A stretch of 64,000 nt of DNA from UBA5239 sp031548025 (GTDB taxonomy: Bacteria > Verrucomicrobiota > Lentisphaeria > Victivallales > Victivallaceae): NCBI GenBank assembly GCA_031548025.1, contig JAVBRM010000032.1, forward strand, positions 11,931 to 75,930, written 5' to 3'. Of this stretch, positions 53,338 to 61,642 are shown piece after piece. A model generated the notes under the pieces. That model searched no databases. It saw only the letters and a program-made list of their open reading frames with translations, and was not told the DNA's origin. The number at the start of each line of letters is the position of its first letter. Within the stretch, counting starts at the first letter, position 1. The position numbers were made by a program, and so were the translations under genes.

Positions 53338-53583
53338 ATGGAAAGAGAACAAAAAGAAAGAAGAAACAATCGCGGACGGAAACGCGTATCCAAGCCGAAA
53401 ATCTGCCGTTTCTGCGAATCCAAAGTTGAATACATCGACTTCAAAGATGCGGAAACCCTCAAGAAGTTCCAGACCGAAAAAGGCAAAATTCTGCCCCGCC
53501 GTATCACCGGTACCTGTCTGGATCACCAGAAGTTGCTCTGCACCGCGATCAAACGCGCCCGCATTGTCAGCCTGGTCTATTAA
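53338..53583 (+). CDS. rpsR: 30S ribosomal protein bS18 (zinc-type)
   Basis: 81 aa. CRFC and GTCLDHQKLLC give four cysteines in the arrangement of the zinc-containing C+ form of bS18. ILPRRITGTC and AIKRARIVSLVY are conserved. The basic N-terminus (KERRNNRGRKR) is slightly longer than in most. It lies between ssb and rplI. Confidence 0.95.
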   Translation: MEREQKERRNNRGRKRVSKPKICRFCESKVEYIDFKDAETLKKFQTEKGKILPRRITGTCLDHQKLLCTAIKRARIVSLVY

Positions 53584-53609
53584 TTCGAATTCGGAAGGAG
53601 ATTACTATT

Positions 53610-54062
53610 ATGGCAAATATGAAACTTATTTTGCTGCAGGACGTTGAACACCTCGGCCTGGCCGGCGAAGAAGTCAACGTGGCATCCGGTTATGCCCGGA
53701 ATTTTCTGATCCCCAGAAAGCTGGCGGCTCATGCAACTCCCGGTGCGCTGCGCGTTCTCGCAGCCAATAAGGAAAAAATCCAAGCCAAGCGCAACGATGA
53801 CCTCAAAATCGCTCAGGATCTGGCCGCGAAAATTTCGGAAGTCGAAATTTCCATCCCTGTCCAGGCTTCTGACGACAATCGTCTTTTCGGTTCGGTAAAC
53901 AACCGTGTCATCGCCGAAAAACTGGCTGAAAACGGCTTCAAAATCGAATATCAGCGCATCATGCTCGAAGAAGCGATCAAGGAACTGGGTAAATACGAAG
54001 TTCCGGTCAAGCTTCATGCTGATGTCATTGCCACCGCCAAACTTTGGATCGTCCGCGGTTAA
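53610..54062 (+). CDS. rplI: 50S ribosomal protein bL9
   Basis: 150 aa. LLQDVEHLGLAGEEVNVASG and YARNFLIPRKLAAHAT are the bL9 signature, followed by the long connecting helix and the C-terminal domain (DNRLFGSVNNRVIAEKL). GGAAGGAG precedes the ATG. The stop overlaps the dnaB start (TAATG). Confidence 0.95.
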   Translation: MANMKLILLQDVEHLGLAGEEVNVASGYARNFLIPRKLAAHATPGALRVLAANKEKIQAKRNDDLKIAQDLAAKISEVEISIPVQASDDNRLFGSVNNRVIAEKLAENGFKIEYQRIMLEEAIKELGKYEVPVKLHADVIATAKLWIVRG

Positions 54063-55492
54063 TGGCCGGCAAGAGAGACAAAACTCAGCCGGAACTCTTA
54101 CCGGTTGCCAATGTTTTGGGAGACGGCCGCCCCCAGCCTCACAATATCGAGGCTGAAAGGGCGGTCATTTCCGCTATGCTCCGGGAACCGGAGACCTGCG
54201 TGGACATGGTCATCGAATCGCTGCAGAATGAAAAAGCCTTTTATCTGCATCAGCACCAAATGATTGTCAAATCCATTATGCAGGTCCACCGGGAAACCCA
54301 GGGCGGAGCCGATATTCTGACTGTAGCCAATGACCTGCGCAAGCACGGCAAGCTCGAAGAAATCGGCGGCGAACTCGCTCTGATTGAACTTCACGACGCG
54401 ATTTCCACTTCCGCCAATCTCGAAAACTGGTGCGGAATCGTCGGCGAATTCGCCATGTTGCGGAGAATGATCGACGTCTGTTCGGAATCATTGCTCAATT
54501 GCATGAATCCTTCGGAAACCGCCGCACGGTTGATCGATGATATCGAAGCCAAAATCTTTGAAGTCCGCTTCACGGTCGAACGCCAGGATATCATTGATAT
54601 CAAAGACAGCATCAAAGATACCTTCAATTATCTGCTCGAAGTCATGAAAGGCCAGGTTGAAGTCGGCCTGAAAACCGGCCTGCCGGACCTTGACCGGATG
54701 ACCTTCGGTTTCAAACCCGGTGAAATGTTCGTACTGGCGGCGCGCCCGTCCATCGGTAAAACTTCAATCGCTTTGAATATCATCCGTAACGTCGCCTTGC
54801 GCAACGATCATCCGCCGATCGCCTTTTTCAGCTTGGAAATGACCGCTGATCAGATTACCCGCCGTTTGGTCTGTACCGAAGCCGACGTGCCGGAATCCAA
54901 TTTTTACAACGGCAAATTCCAACAGAAAGACCTGCACAAATTGACCACCGCGGTCAATCAGTTCAAGCAGGCCAATATTTTTATCGACCCCACACCCGGG
55001 ATCACGATTGCCGAACTCCGCGCCAAAGCACGGCGTCTGAAAGCACAGCACGGTATTAAGCTGATTGCCATCGACTATCTCCAGTTGATGAAAGGCGACC
55101 GCTTGAATCAGGAAAACCGCCAGCAGGAAGTCGCCGAAATTTCCGGCGGCATCAAGAGCATGGCCAAGGACTTGAATGTTCCGGTTCTGGTGCTGGCTCA
55201 GTTGAACCGCGATGTGGAAAAAACCGGCAGCGCCGACGCCCGTCCCAAACTCAGTCACCTCCGCGAATCCGGTTCCATCGAACAGGACGCCGACATCGTG
55301 ACCTTCCTCCACCGCCGCCGCGAGGATTCCAAAAACGTGAACGAAGAAATGTCGCGTCTGGGCCTGGAAGCCGAGTTGATTGTGGAGAAAAACCGTAACG
55401 GCCAAACCGGAACGGTCAAGCTGAAATTCTTCCCTCACCGCATGGAATTCGTCAACGTCACCGTCTACGACGAAAAGCCCGAAGGCCTCTAA
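54062..55492 (+). CDS. dnaB: Replicative DNA helicase
   Basis: 476 aa from the ATG at 54062, which shares one base with the rplI stop. The N-terminal domain (PHNIEAERAVISAML) is followed by the RecA-like motor: Walker A ARPSIGKTS, Walker B IAIDYLQLMKG, then VLVLAQLNRDVEK and LRESGSIEQDADIVTFLHR. No intein is present. It unwinds DNA at the fork. It is the last gene of the ribosomal/replication cluster. Confidence 0.95.
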   Translation: MAGKRDKTQPELLPVANVLGDGRPQPHNIEAERAVISAMLREPETCVDMVIESLQNEKAFYLHQHQMIVKSIMQVHRETQGGADILTVANDLRKHGKLEEIGGELALIELHDAISTSANLENWCGIVGEFAMLRRMIDVCSESLLNCMNPSETAARLIDDIEAKIFEVRFTVERQDIIDIKDSIKDTFNYLLEVMKGQVEVGLKTGLPDLDRMTFGFKPGEMFVLAARPSIGKTSIALNIIRNVALRNDHPPIAFFSLEMTADQITRRLVCTEADVPESNFYNGKFQQKDLHKLTTAVNQFKQANIFIDPTPGITIAELRAKARRLKAQHGIKLIAIDYLQLMKGDRLNQENRQQEVAEISGGIKSMAKDLNVPVLVLAQLNRDVEKTGSADARPKLSHLRESGSIEQDADIVTFLHRRREDSKNVNEEMSRLGLEAELIVEKNRNGQTGTVKLKFFPHRMEFVNVTVYDEKPEGL

Positions 55493-55503
55493 ACCTTCCC
55501 TTT

Positions 55504-55537
55504 AAAAGTGAAGCTTTTGATTTGATTTTTCACTTTT
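55504..55537. terminator. Bidirectional terminator after dnaB
   Basis: AAAAGTGAA / TTCACTTTT, a 9-bp stem with a 16-nt loop, lies between the convergent ends of dnaB and the pseudopilin gene. The arms give A- and T-rich flanks for both directions. Confidence 0.6.
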
Positions 55538-55562
55538 CAGGAGTATCTTTGCCATCGATCTT

Positions 55563-56282
55563 TCAGTAAACTGAGACATCGACGGTTGACGAACTGCCAT
55601 CTTCGCTTAACGGTTTCCAGAAATAACTCTTCCAGCCGGAGGCCAGAAATCCGGGGAGCCCGGAAACATTATGCGGAATCTGCGTACGGCTCAATGCCAC
55701 CGTATGGAAATCAGCAAACAGCACATTCCCGCGGGAAGCATGACGATATCCAAACGTGCTGTTATAATTGACGCTCTGATCCAGGGCGGACTCGATCACC
55801 GCCATCGTCCGTCCCGGACGGGCAAACCGGGTTGATTTGCGATGAACCGCCAGACTCAAATCTGACCTGCAAGTATACTGATTGTACGCGAAAGTATTGC
55901 CGTCTGCCCCCGAATATGAGGGACAGGCCAGAACCGAATAAACCCGGCCGGCAACCTTGCCCAGACCAATCTTATCCCCAATACGGTTAAGATAGCCGGC
56001 AATCAAAGCATCCTCTGCGGACACAGCCCAAATCCGGCGCGTCTCGACAGCAATATCCGCGGGATAAAATTCATCGTTGTCGCCCAGATAAAACAAGAAT
56101 CCCTTGCCGACTTGACTCAAATTATTGTTGCACTTGATTGCCCTGGCCTTATCCCTGGCCTGATTGAGCGCCGGCAGCAGCATCGTCGCTAGAATAGCGA
56201 TAATCGCAATCACAACCAGGAGCTCGATAAGTGTAAATTTTTTGCATGATTTTTCGAAATTTTTCCGCATTTCATTATTCAT
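55563..56282 (-). CDS. Pseudopilin-like protein (H-X9-DFH variant)
   Basis: 239 aa. The signal is KSCKKFTLIELLVVIAIIA, preceded by a slightly longer basic leader; Lys replaces Gly before the Phe. The C-terminal motif is HASRGNVLFADFHTVAL, with Phe in place of Gly in DGH. It follows the GntR gene by 34 bp, but no secreted enzyme follows: the next gene is convergent dnaB. It is therefore an orphan module or one whose enzyme has been lost. An alternative start is at 56270. Confidence 0.82.
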   Translation of the reverse strand: MNNEMRKNFEKSCKKFTLIELLVVIAIIAILATMLLPALNQARDKARAIKCNNNLSQVGKGFLFYLGDNDEFYPADIAVETRRIWAVSAEDALIAGYLNRIGDKIGLGKVAGRVYSVLACPSYSGADGNTFAYNQYTCRSDLSLAVHRKSTRFARPGRTMAVIESALDQSVNYNSTFGYRHASRGNVLFADFHTVALSRTQIPHNVSGLPGFLASGWKSYFWKPLSEDGSSSTVDVSVY

Positions 56283-56316
56283 CGCCTCAATTCCTTTTTT
56301 TATGATTGAATTATAC

Positions 56317-57414
56317 TTAATTTCCGATTCGCCGCGTGCTTTTCCGCTCCTGCAACAGATATGGCGCCATCAACCGCGGCGGCCGCCGCTTCCCGGATCC
56401 TTGCCACTCCTCCGATCTCTCCAGAATTTCCACCGCCAGTTGTCCCATTCTGCGGTAATCGATGGCAATCGTGGAAAGCGGCGGATTCAGGTATTCGCTG
56501 AACGGCGAACCCGAATATCCCATCACTGAAACATCCTCCGGTATCCTCAAACCCAGCTCCGCCAGCGCCCGGTAAACCGACGGCGCCAGAAAATCCGAAT
56601 AACATAGTATTGCCGTCGGCGCTTTGATTTCGCGGAGCCTCTGCAATACGGCCTGATATACCGCCTCCCGGTCATCACAAGCTGAAATCACCAATTCCGG
56701 ATCGGGGTCCAATCCTATGGTATTCAACAGTTCCGCATACTCTGGCGCTTTAAATTCGCCCCGGATGATATCGGTAGAACTGAGACTCAAGGTTGCCACC
56801 CGGGTATGTCCGAGGCTTCGCAAATAAGCCAGAGCCTCACTCCAGATATGCCGGGTATTTTGAGCGATAACCGGCCAGCCGGTCACCAGATAATCTTTGG
56901 GCCAACAGTAGAGCAATACCACCGGGATACCGAGCTTCTTCAAATACAGAAAAAAAGGCTCATTTCCATTGAAATTACCAGTCCGGCAAATCACTCCGCG
57001 AATATTGCGCTCTCTGATCAATACCGCGGTTCCCCCCTCCCCTAACGCTTCCAGATTGGAAATAAAACAGAATTCAATCTCAAATCCGCTCCGCCGCAGC
57101 CTGGATTCAATTCCCTGCTGGAACTGGGCCTGGATATACTCGGATGGCTCGTCCTGCCGTCCCGGGTCGCTCAACCACATATACCGCAGGACCGGCGGCG
57201 GTTCCGCGACGAAAGTTCCTTTGCTTTTGTGCCGTTCCACCAGTTGTTCGTCCTCCAACTGTCTCAGGGCTGAACGCAAAGTATTCCGGGAAACTCCCAA
57301 CTGAGCCGCCCATTCCACTTCCGGCGGAAACCGGAAACCGGATGGCGTGACTCCGTCGGCGATATCCTTTTTCAGTTTCTGATACAACTGATCTTTTTTT
57401 AATGTATCATCCAT
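56317..57414 (-). CDS. GntR-family regulator with LacI-type sensor domain
   Basis: 365 aa from the ATG at 57414, favoured by AAAGGG about 10 nt before; an ATG at 57423 is possible. The winged helix includes FPPEVEWAAQLGVSRNTLRS and QLVERHKSKGTFVAE. The sensor part has a periplasmic-binding-protein fold (ALAYLRSLGHTRVATLSLS, ILCYSDFLAPSVYRAL, DVSVMGYSGSPFSEY). It is followed by the pseudopilin at 55563. The GH31/FAD pair lies just upstream on the same strand and could be a trans target. Confidence 0.88.
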   Translation of the reverse strand: MDDTLKKDQLYQKLKKDIADGVTPSGFRFPPEVEWAAQLGVSRNTLRSALRQLEDEQLVERHKSKGTFVAEPPPVLRYMWLSDPGRQDEPSEYIQAQFQQGIESRLRRSGFEIEFCFISNLEALGEGGTAVLIRERNIRGVICRTGNFNGNEPFFLYLKKLGIPVVLLYCWPKDYLVTGWPVIAQNTRHIWSEALAYLRSLGHTRVATLSLSSTDIIRGEFKAPEYAELLNTIGLDPDPELVISACDDREAVYQAVLQRLREIKAPTAILCYSDFLAPSVYRALAELGLRIPEDVSVMGYSGSPFSEYLNPPLSTIAIDYRRMGQLAVEILERSEEWQGSGKRRPPRLMAPYLLQERKSTRRIGN

Positions 57415-57437
57415 TAATACCATGCCCTTTATACTTA

Positions 57438-57467
57438 ATTATAATACTTAGTACCATGGAAAGTCAA
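57438..57467 (-). promoter_or_regulatory. Sigma-70 promoter of the GntR/pseudopilin unit
   Basis: Minus strand TTGACT (57467-57462), an 18-bp spacer and TATAAT (57443-57438). ATACTTA occurs twice on the plus strand (57431-57437, 57444-57450), flanking the -10. Confidence 0.6.
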
Positions 57468-57529
57468 TAGGGCAACAACAAAAATCTCACATTTTTTCTT
57501 TCCGAAGCCACCAGATGCCGGATAGGCTG

Positions 57530-59698
57530 TCAGAGTGCAAGACTTATCGGTACGCCGGTCGGTATCGGGGCTATATTCAATCTGGTTCCATCCGGCAGAA
57601 TGAAATTGTGCGCAAGGCGGGTTATGAATTCAGGAGCATTGCCGGAAATTTCACTCCATTTGATTTCACCATTTTGCCAGTACAGAGTTACCGCGCCGAA
57701 TTGGCCGTTGCGATTGGCCACCGTATCGCCATCGTCGAGATAAAGCGTAAACGAGCTTTCTTTTTCCGACGGCAGTACGATCCAATTGATTTCTTCGATG
57801 GCCCCGGCATCGACATACAGCCTGGCCGGTTGAGTCGGGATCAATGCGCCCTCGCGGATAAACAAGTGGCCGCCGCGATTCTCCGGAAACCCGATTGCCT
57901 GCGGGGAACCGTCACCTTCATAAGTCCGGCCCGACCAGTAATCGTACCAGCGTCCGCGCGGCAGCCGGATATTGCTGTCCGAATAAACACTGACCAGAAT
58001 TGAATCTCCAAGCAGGAAAACATTCCGTTCTTCATAGGCCCACGCCTCATCGGGGTATTCCAGGCAGAGCGGGCGCAGAATCGCCCGCCCGTTGCGAGAA
58101 GCCCGATAAGCCAACGAATAGTAATACGGTATCAGTTTCATGCGAAACGCGGAATAAAACTGAAATGCTTCGTTCAACGTTTTGCCGAGGAAACCGGGAT
58201 ATTTGAACCCCGCCCAGGTATTCAACAAGGCCCACGGCAGCATGAAGCCCATATGAATTCCCTCGATGGACTCCGCATTCATGTCGCAGGTGGTATAACT
58301 ATGGCCGACAATGGCATCCTGCAGCAGCCCGGTCATCGACTGAATCCCGCCGCCGGTATCGCCCGCCCAGGTCCCCGGATAGCTCTGCAGCCCGGCCCAG
58401 CCCGCCACGGAAATCCCATAGTAACGCCGTCCGGTGTGGGCCTCATACCCCTCCGCCATTTGCCGCGAGGCCAGCAGAAACGCCAGGTTGTGCATTTCCT
58501 CATCGGTGCGTCCGTTTCCATAAAGCCGATCCGGAAATTCATTAATCAGCCAAGCCGGGTCCAGCTTGAAGAAACGCACCCCGTCATCGACAAATTTTTT
58601 CAAATGTTCAAACCATGCCTGATCCCGAACCGTATTTTCGTCCATGTAAATCGGCGAATGCCCCACGTTGGCGTCATCATGGGTCAACTCGATCCCATCC
58701 AGCAGCAAGTCCGGCGTTTCATTTCCGCCGCCGGCCCCGATTTTTCGTTCTTCCTCGTGGGTAAAATCCCACCGGGTACAGAGCCATACCCCAAGTTCAT
58801 AGCCCATCCGCTTCAAGGCCTTGATCAAGCTGCCCGGCCCGCCGCGCCACGAGCCTCCATCTTCACAGCCGCGGAAACGCTCCGCATTCCATTCTTTGTT
58901 GACGGTGGCATCATAATACACCTGCATCCAGTTCGGCTCAAGACTCAAGTTATCGCACGGAATATTCTTTTCCCGCATGGCGTCGGCGATCATCAATACG
59001 TCATGCCCGGTGGCACGGGTGTGAAACAACAGCCACAGACCGAAACTTTTCATCGGCGGCAAGCCGGGCCGTCCGGTCAACCGGGTATAGCGGTCGATCA
59101 TTTCGTCATAACTGCCGCCGGTAATCAGATAAATATTCAGAAACTCTTTTTCCACCACAAAACAGCCCCGGTCCGGGGAAGCCACCGCTACATCATAATG
59201 GAGTTTCCGGGTGGTATTGAAAAAAATTCCATATCCCTTGCTGCTCATATAAAACGGCACCGGCACATGCTTCACCGGGTACTTGAGATAGAGTTCATCG
59301 CGCTGCCCGTTCAGCAACAGCCGGGTCCGCACCTGATCCCCGAACCCGATCAGTTTTTCCTCCTTCCCGATCTTCATTTCCAGCCGATAGCCCTGATTGC
59401 CGTATACGGTCGGCGCGGTGGCAAATTTCGTCCCGGACGCGGTTTCCGCGACGACCTCACCGTCTTTGAGCAATTGAAATCCCTGCCCCTCACCAATCCG
59501 CAGCGTTATTCCGTCTTTTAAAGAAAAAGTGCGTTCTGTCAGTTCAAAATCCGTTTCTTTCGCCAGCGGCTGAATAATCCTGTAACGGTCAAGCAAAGTC
59601 TCCTGGGCTCCGTCATATCCTTCGCATCGGAGATGGAAAATACCGTGTTCCAATACCTCAATCCCCAGTTTCAACTCATTTCCGATGTCGAAAATCAT
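57530..59698 (-). CDS. GH31-family alpha-glycosidase
   Basis: 722 aa from the ATG at 59698 (GGGAG 8 nt upstream), overlapping the FAD oxidoreductase stop (ATGA). The N-terminal beta-sandwich (KLGIEVLEHGIFHLRCEG) is typical of GH31. VRFFKLDPAWLI carries the likely nucleophile D380; GTWAGDTGGGIQSM carries the likely acid/base D447. C-terminal NVFLLGDSILVSVYSDSN is also a family block. The nucleophile motif differs from the common W-x-D-M-N-E, so it may not be a plain alpha-glucosidase. It has no signal peptide. The FAD oxidoreductase partner suggests a modified or oxidised sugar substrate. Confidence 0.88.
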   Translation of the reverse strand: MIFDIGNELKLGIEVLEHGIFHLRCEGYDGAQETLLDRYRIIQPLAKETDFELTERTFSLKDGITLRIGEGQGFQLLKDGEVVAETASGTKFATAPTVYGNQGYRLEMKIGKEEKLIGFGDQVRTRLLLNGQRDELYLKYPVKHVPVPFYMSSKGYGIFFNTTRKLHYDVAVASPDRGCFVVEKEFLNIYLITGGSYDEMIDRYTRLTGRPGLPPMKSFGLWLLFHTRATGHDVLMIADAMREKNIPCDNLSLEPNWMQVYYDATVNKEWNAERFRGCEDGGSWRGGPGSLIKALKRMGYELGVWLCTRWDFTHEEERKIGAGGGNETPDLLLDGIELTHDDANVGHSPIYMDENTVRDQAWFEHLKKFVDDGVRFFKLDPAWLINEFPDRLYGNGRTDEEMHNLAFLLASRQMAEGYEAHTGRRYYGISVAGWAGLQSYPGTWAGDTGGGIQSMTGLLQDAIVGHSYTTCDMNAESIEGIHMGFMLPWALLNTWAGFKYPGFLGKTLNEAFQFYSAFRMKLIPYYYSLAYRASRNGRAILRPLCLEYPDEAWAYEERNVFLLGDSILVSVYSDSNIRLPRGRWYDYWSGRTYEGDGSPQAIGFPENRGGHLFIREGALIPTQPARLYVDAGAIEEINWIVLPSEKESSFTLYLDDGDTVANRNGQFGAVTLYWQNGEIKWSEISGNAPEFITRLAHNFILPDGTRLNIAPIPTGVPISLAL

Positions 59699-60975
59699 GA
59701 CTGTTTCTCCCAGTTGATCTTTTCTTGTACCAATTGACAATCCACTTTGCGAACCGGAATCTTCATCGTCGAGCTCAAAGCGGCAAGCGCCCCCGCCGCC
59801 TCGCCGAACTGCGCGGCATTGCCGGTGACCCGGTAACTGGCGTGCGCAAAGAAATCACCGCTGATACAGCGCCCGGCAAAAAGCAGGTTTTCCACATTGA
59901 GACTGATCAATGCCCGAAGCGGCACTTCATACGGCATGGTTTTGACCGGCGGGGTTTCGATTTTGCAGTCCTTGTCCTTCCGCAACGCGTGAACGTCGAT
60001 ACAGAAACTCACTTTGGCGATGCCGTCTTCATGACAGCGCCCTTGGGCCAGGTCAGCAAGAGTTACCATGTATGCTCCGGTCAAACGCCGGGACTCCCGG
60101 ACTCCGATCTTTTCAGCGGTCGCCGCCAGTTTGACATTTTTCCAGATTCCGCCCCGGCTTCGGAGAATGGCGATCTGGCGGTTGATTTCGCTCCGCGCCG
60201 CCAAAGTGGCCTCGGTCAGGTCGGCCGCCGACAGCCCGGATTTACCATACTGGTGATTGGCCATGAGAAAGAACATCCCTTCGCCCAAGTGAAAAAGCGC
60301 CACCCCCTGATACGAGGGTTGATAATCTCCTTCTTTGAGCAGAGCCGAAAACCGGTCGGCCACCTCCTGCCACTCCCCTCCCCCCTGGCAATACGGGCGC
60401 ACTTCCTCGATATCCAATCCCGTAAGCAACGCCAGGAGCGACATCGGCTGACACAATCCGTTTTCCAGATGCCCGGCTTCATAAGGATTGCCCGCCTTGA
60501 ATCCGAGGTCGCCATCACCGGTACAATCGATAAATACCTTGGCCCGCCAGGCCTCACGCCCGGACTTGGATTCGGTAATGATGCAGTCGATCCGCTCGCC
60601 ATCCTTGACCACATCCGCCAGTGTCGTGAAATAACGAATCCGGACACCGCTTGCCTGGCACCACTCTTCGAGGAAAAACTTCATTCCTTCCACGTCGAAA
60701 AGATTTTTCTGGCGCAAATTTCCGGCGGCAAGCGAATCCATGATCTCCCGGATCAACGACTTTTCGCCTTTATTGGCGACATCGAGCAGCAACCCCATGC
60801 ATCCGGCGGTCCACATCCCGCCGAGACATCCGTTTGTTTCGATCAACAACGTATCGGCTCCGCCGCGCGCCGCCGCCACCGCCGCGCATACCCCGGCCGG
60901 ACCTCCGCCTACCACAATCACCTCCGCCTCCCCGGCCAACGGTACCAATCGCGTCTCTTCCTGTACATACTTCAT
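59695..60975 (-). CDS. FAD-dependent oxidoreductase coupled to GH31
   Basis: 426 aa from the ATG at 60975, supported by AAGGA upstream. The frame runs on to 61119 but that part lies in the inverted-repeat element and is rejected. GGGPAG (23-28), TLLIETNGCLGGMWTAGC, VFIDCTGDGDLGFKAG and FGEAAGALAAL mark the FAD_oxidored family. It is a paralogue of the protein at 30402-31712. Its stop overlaps the GH31 start, so translation is coupled. The substrate is unknown; oxidation of a sugar before or after glycosidic cleavage is a possibility. Confidence 0.85.
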   Translation of the reverse strand: MKYVQEETRLVPLAGEAEVIVVGGGPAGVCAAVAAARGGADTLLIETNGCLGGMWTAGCMGLLLDVANKGEKSLIREIMDSLAAGNLRQKNLFDVEGMKFFLEEWCQASGVRIRYFTTLADVVKDGERIDCIITESKSGREAWRAKVFIDCTGDGDLGFKAGNPYEAGHLENGLCQPMSLLALLTGLDIEEVRPYCQGGGEWQEVADRFSALLKEGDYQPSYQGVALFHLGEGMFFLMANHQYGKSGLSAADLTEATLAARSEINRQIAILRSRGGIWKNVKLAATAEKIGVRESRRLTGAYMVTLADLAQGRCHEDGIAKVSFCIDVHALRKDKDCKIETPPVKTMPYEVPLRALISLNVENLLFAGRCISGDFFAHASYRVTGNAAQFGEAAGALAALSSTMKIPVRKVDCQLVQEKINWEKQS

Positions 60976-61092
60976 TTTACCGAATCCTTCGTTTACACCT
61001 TGCGTGAATTCACTCAATTTTAAAATAGTATACGTATACGAAATTTCAAATTGGAATTCATCATATCCAACAAAAAGAAATCCATCAACCAA

Positions 61093-61528
61093 TGAAAATT
61101 TTTTAACCACGGAATTCACGGAAAATCTTGGCGCGGCGTAGCCGCAACCAAAAAAGATTAACCACGGAAACCACGGGAATCACGGATTTTTTTTTAAATT
61201 AATGACTTACGATTTGTTACGTGCTATATTCTTCGCAAAAAAACAAGAAAAGCCGGGATAGTAGTACGGAAGGGGGATGCGAGGAACTGCGCGTTCCTCG
61301 TGCTTCCGCCTTCGCCAAGGCTACGGCGGACAGGCCTGCGGCCGAACGTCGGCTTCGGTAATTCTGTTCAACAATATTGACCGGGGGGAAACCTGGACAG
61401 CTCCAGGTTTTCCCCTCGACCCCATTTCCAGAGCTTTGCCGCTTCGGCAATGCCTTACCGGTATGAAGTGAAAAAAATAGATTTTCCTTTCCGTGGTGTC
61501 CGTGAATTCCGTGGTTAAAAAATTTTCA
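61093..61528. repeat. 436-bp element with 30-bp perfect terminal inverted repeats
   Basis: TGAAAATTTTTTAACCACGG (61093-61112), continuing to 61122, is repeated exactly as its reverse complement at 61499-61528. A further TTAACCACGGAAACCACGGG-like stretch lies at 61159 onward. The interior has several GC-rich hairpins, for example GAGGAACTGCGCGTTCCTC and the one at 61385-61415. No transposase and no target duplication are seen. It looks like a non-autonomous mobile or REP-type element. Confidence 0.7.
61385..61415. repeat. Hairpin inside the inverted-repeat element
   Basis: GGGGAAACCTGG pairs with CCAGGTTTTCCCC (one bulged T) around a 6-nt loop. It is inside the 436-bp element and could be a structured RNA or terminator. 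Confidence 0.45.
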
Positions 61529-61578
61529 CTGTCACATTACCCCGGTGTGTTTTTTTGGGATTTTTTATTAACAGGGTA

Positions 61579-61606
61579 TTGTTTTTTTATCATTTATCGT
61601 TATAAT
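61579..61606 (+). promoter_or_regulatory. Promoter of the GntR gene at 61643
   Basis: TTGTTT (61579-61584), a 16-bp spacer and TATAAT (61601-61606). It is followed by an AT-rich tract with two ATATATC-like units. Confidence 0.5.
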
Positions 61607-61642
61607 AATATATGTATATCAATATATATCATGGAATATAAA

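Larger units (their letters stand above)
60976..61642. other. 667-bp intergenic region with repeat element and GntR promoter
   Basis: Between the divergent FAD oxidoreductase and GntR genes. It holds the 436-bp inverted-repeat element (61093-61528) and the GntR promoter (61579-61606). No convincing protein gene is visible; open frames of 60-80 codons inside the element show no family features. Confidence 0.6.

Noticed and set aside
52854..53507. 217-codon minus-strand frame rich in Leu, Ile and Arg that looks like a membrane protein
   Set aside because: It is the antisense of the Gln/Gly-rich ssb tail; the hydrophobicity is a result of reading that repeat backwards.
58253..61023. Long plus-strand open frames (422 and 432 codons)
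   Set aside because: Antisense to the GH31 and FAD oxidoreductase genes, both of which have conserved motifs.
60976..61119. N-terminal extension of the FAD oxidoreductase
   Set aside because: The extension runs into the left arm of the inverted-repeat element; the ATG at 60975 has AAGGA and leads directly to the FAD motif.
61217..61450. 77-codon minus-strand open frame in the repeat element
   Set aside because: It lies entirely within the hairpin-rich repeat and shows no protein family features.
61493..61642. N-terminal extension of the GntR regulator
   Set aside because: It begins in the right inverted repeat and contains the promoter of the gene; the winged-helix domain starts after 61643.
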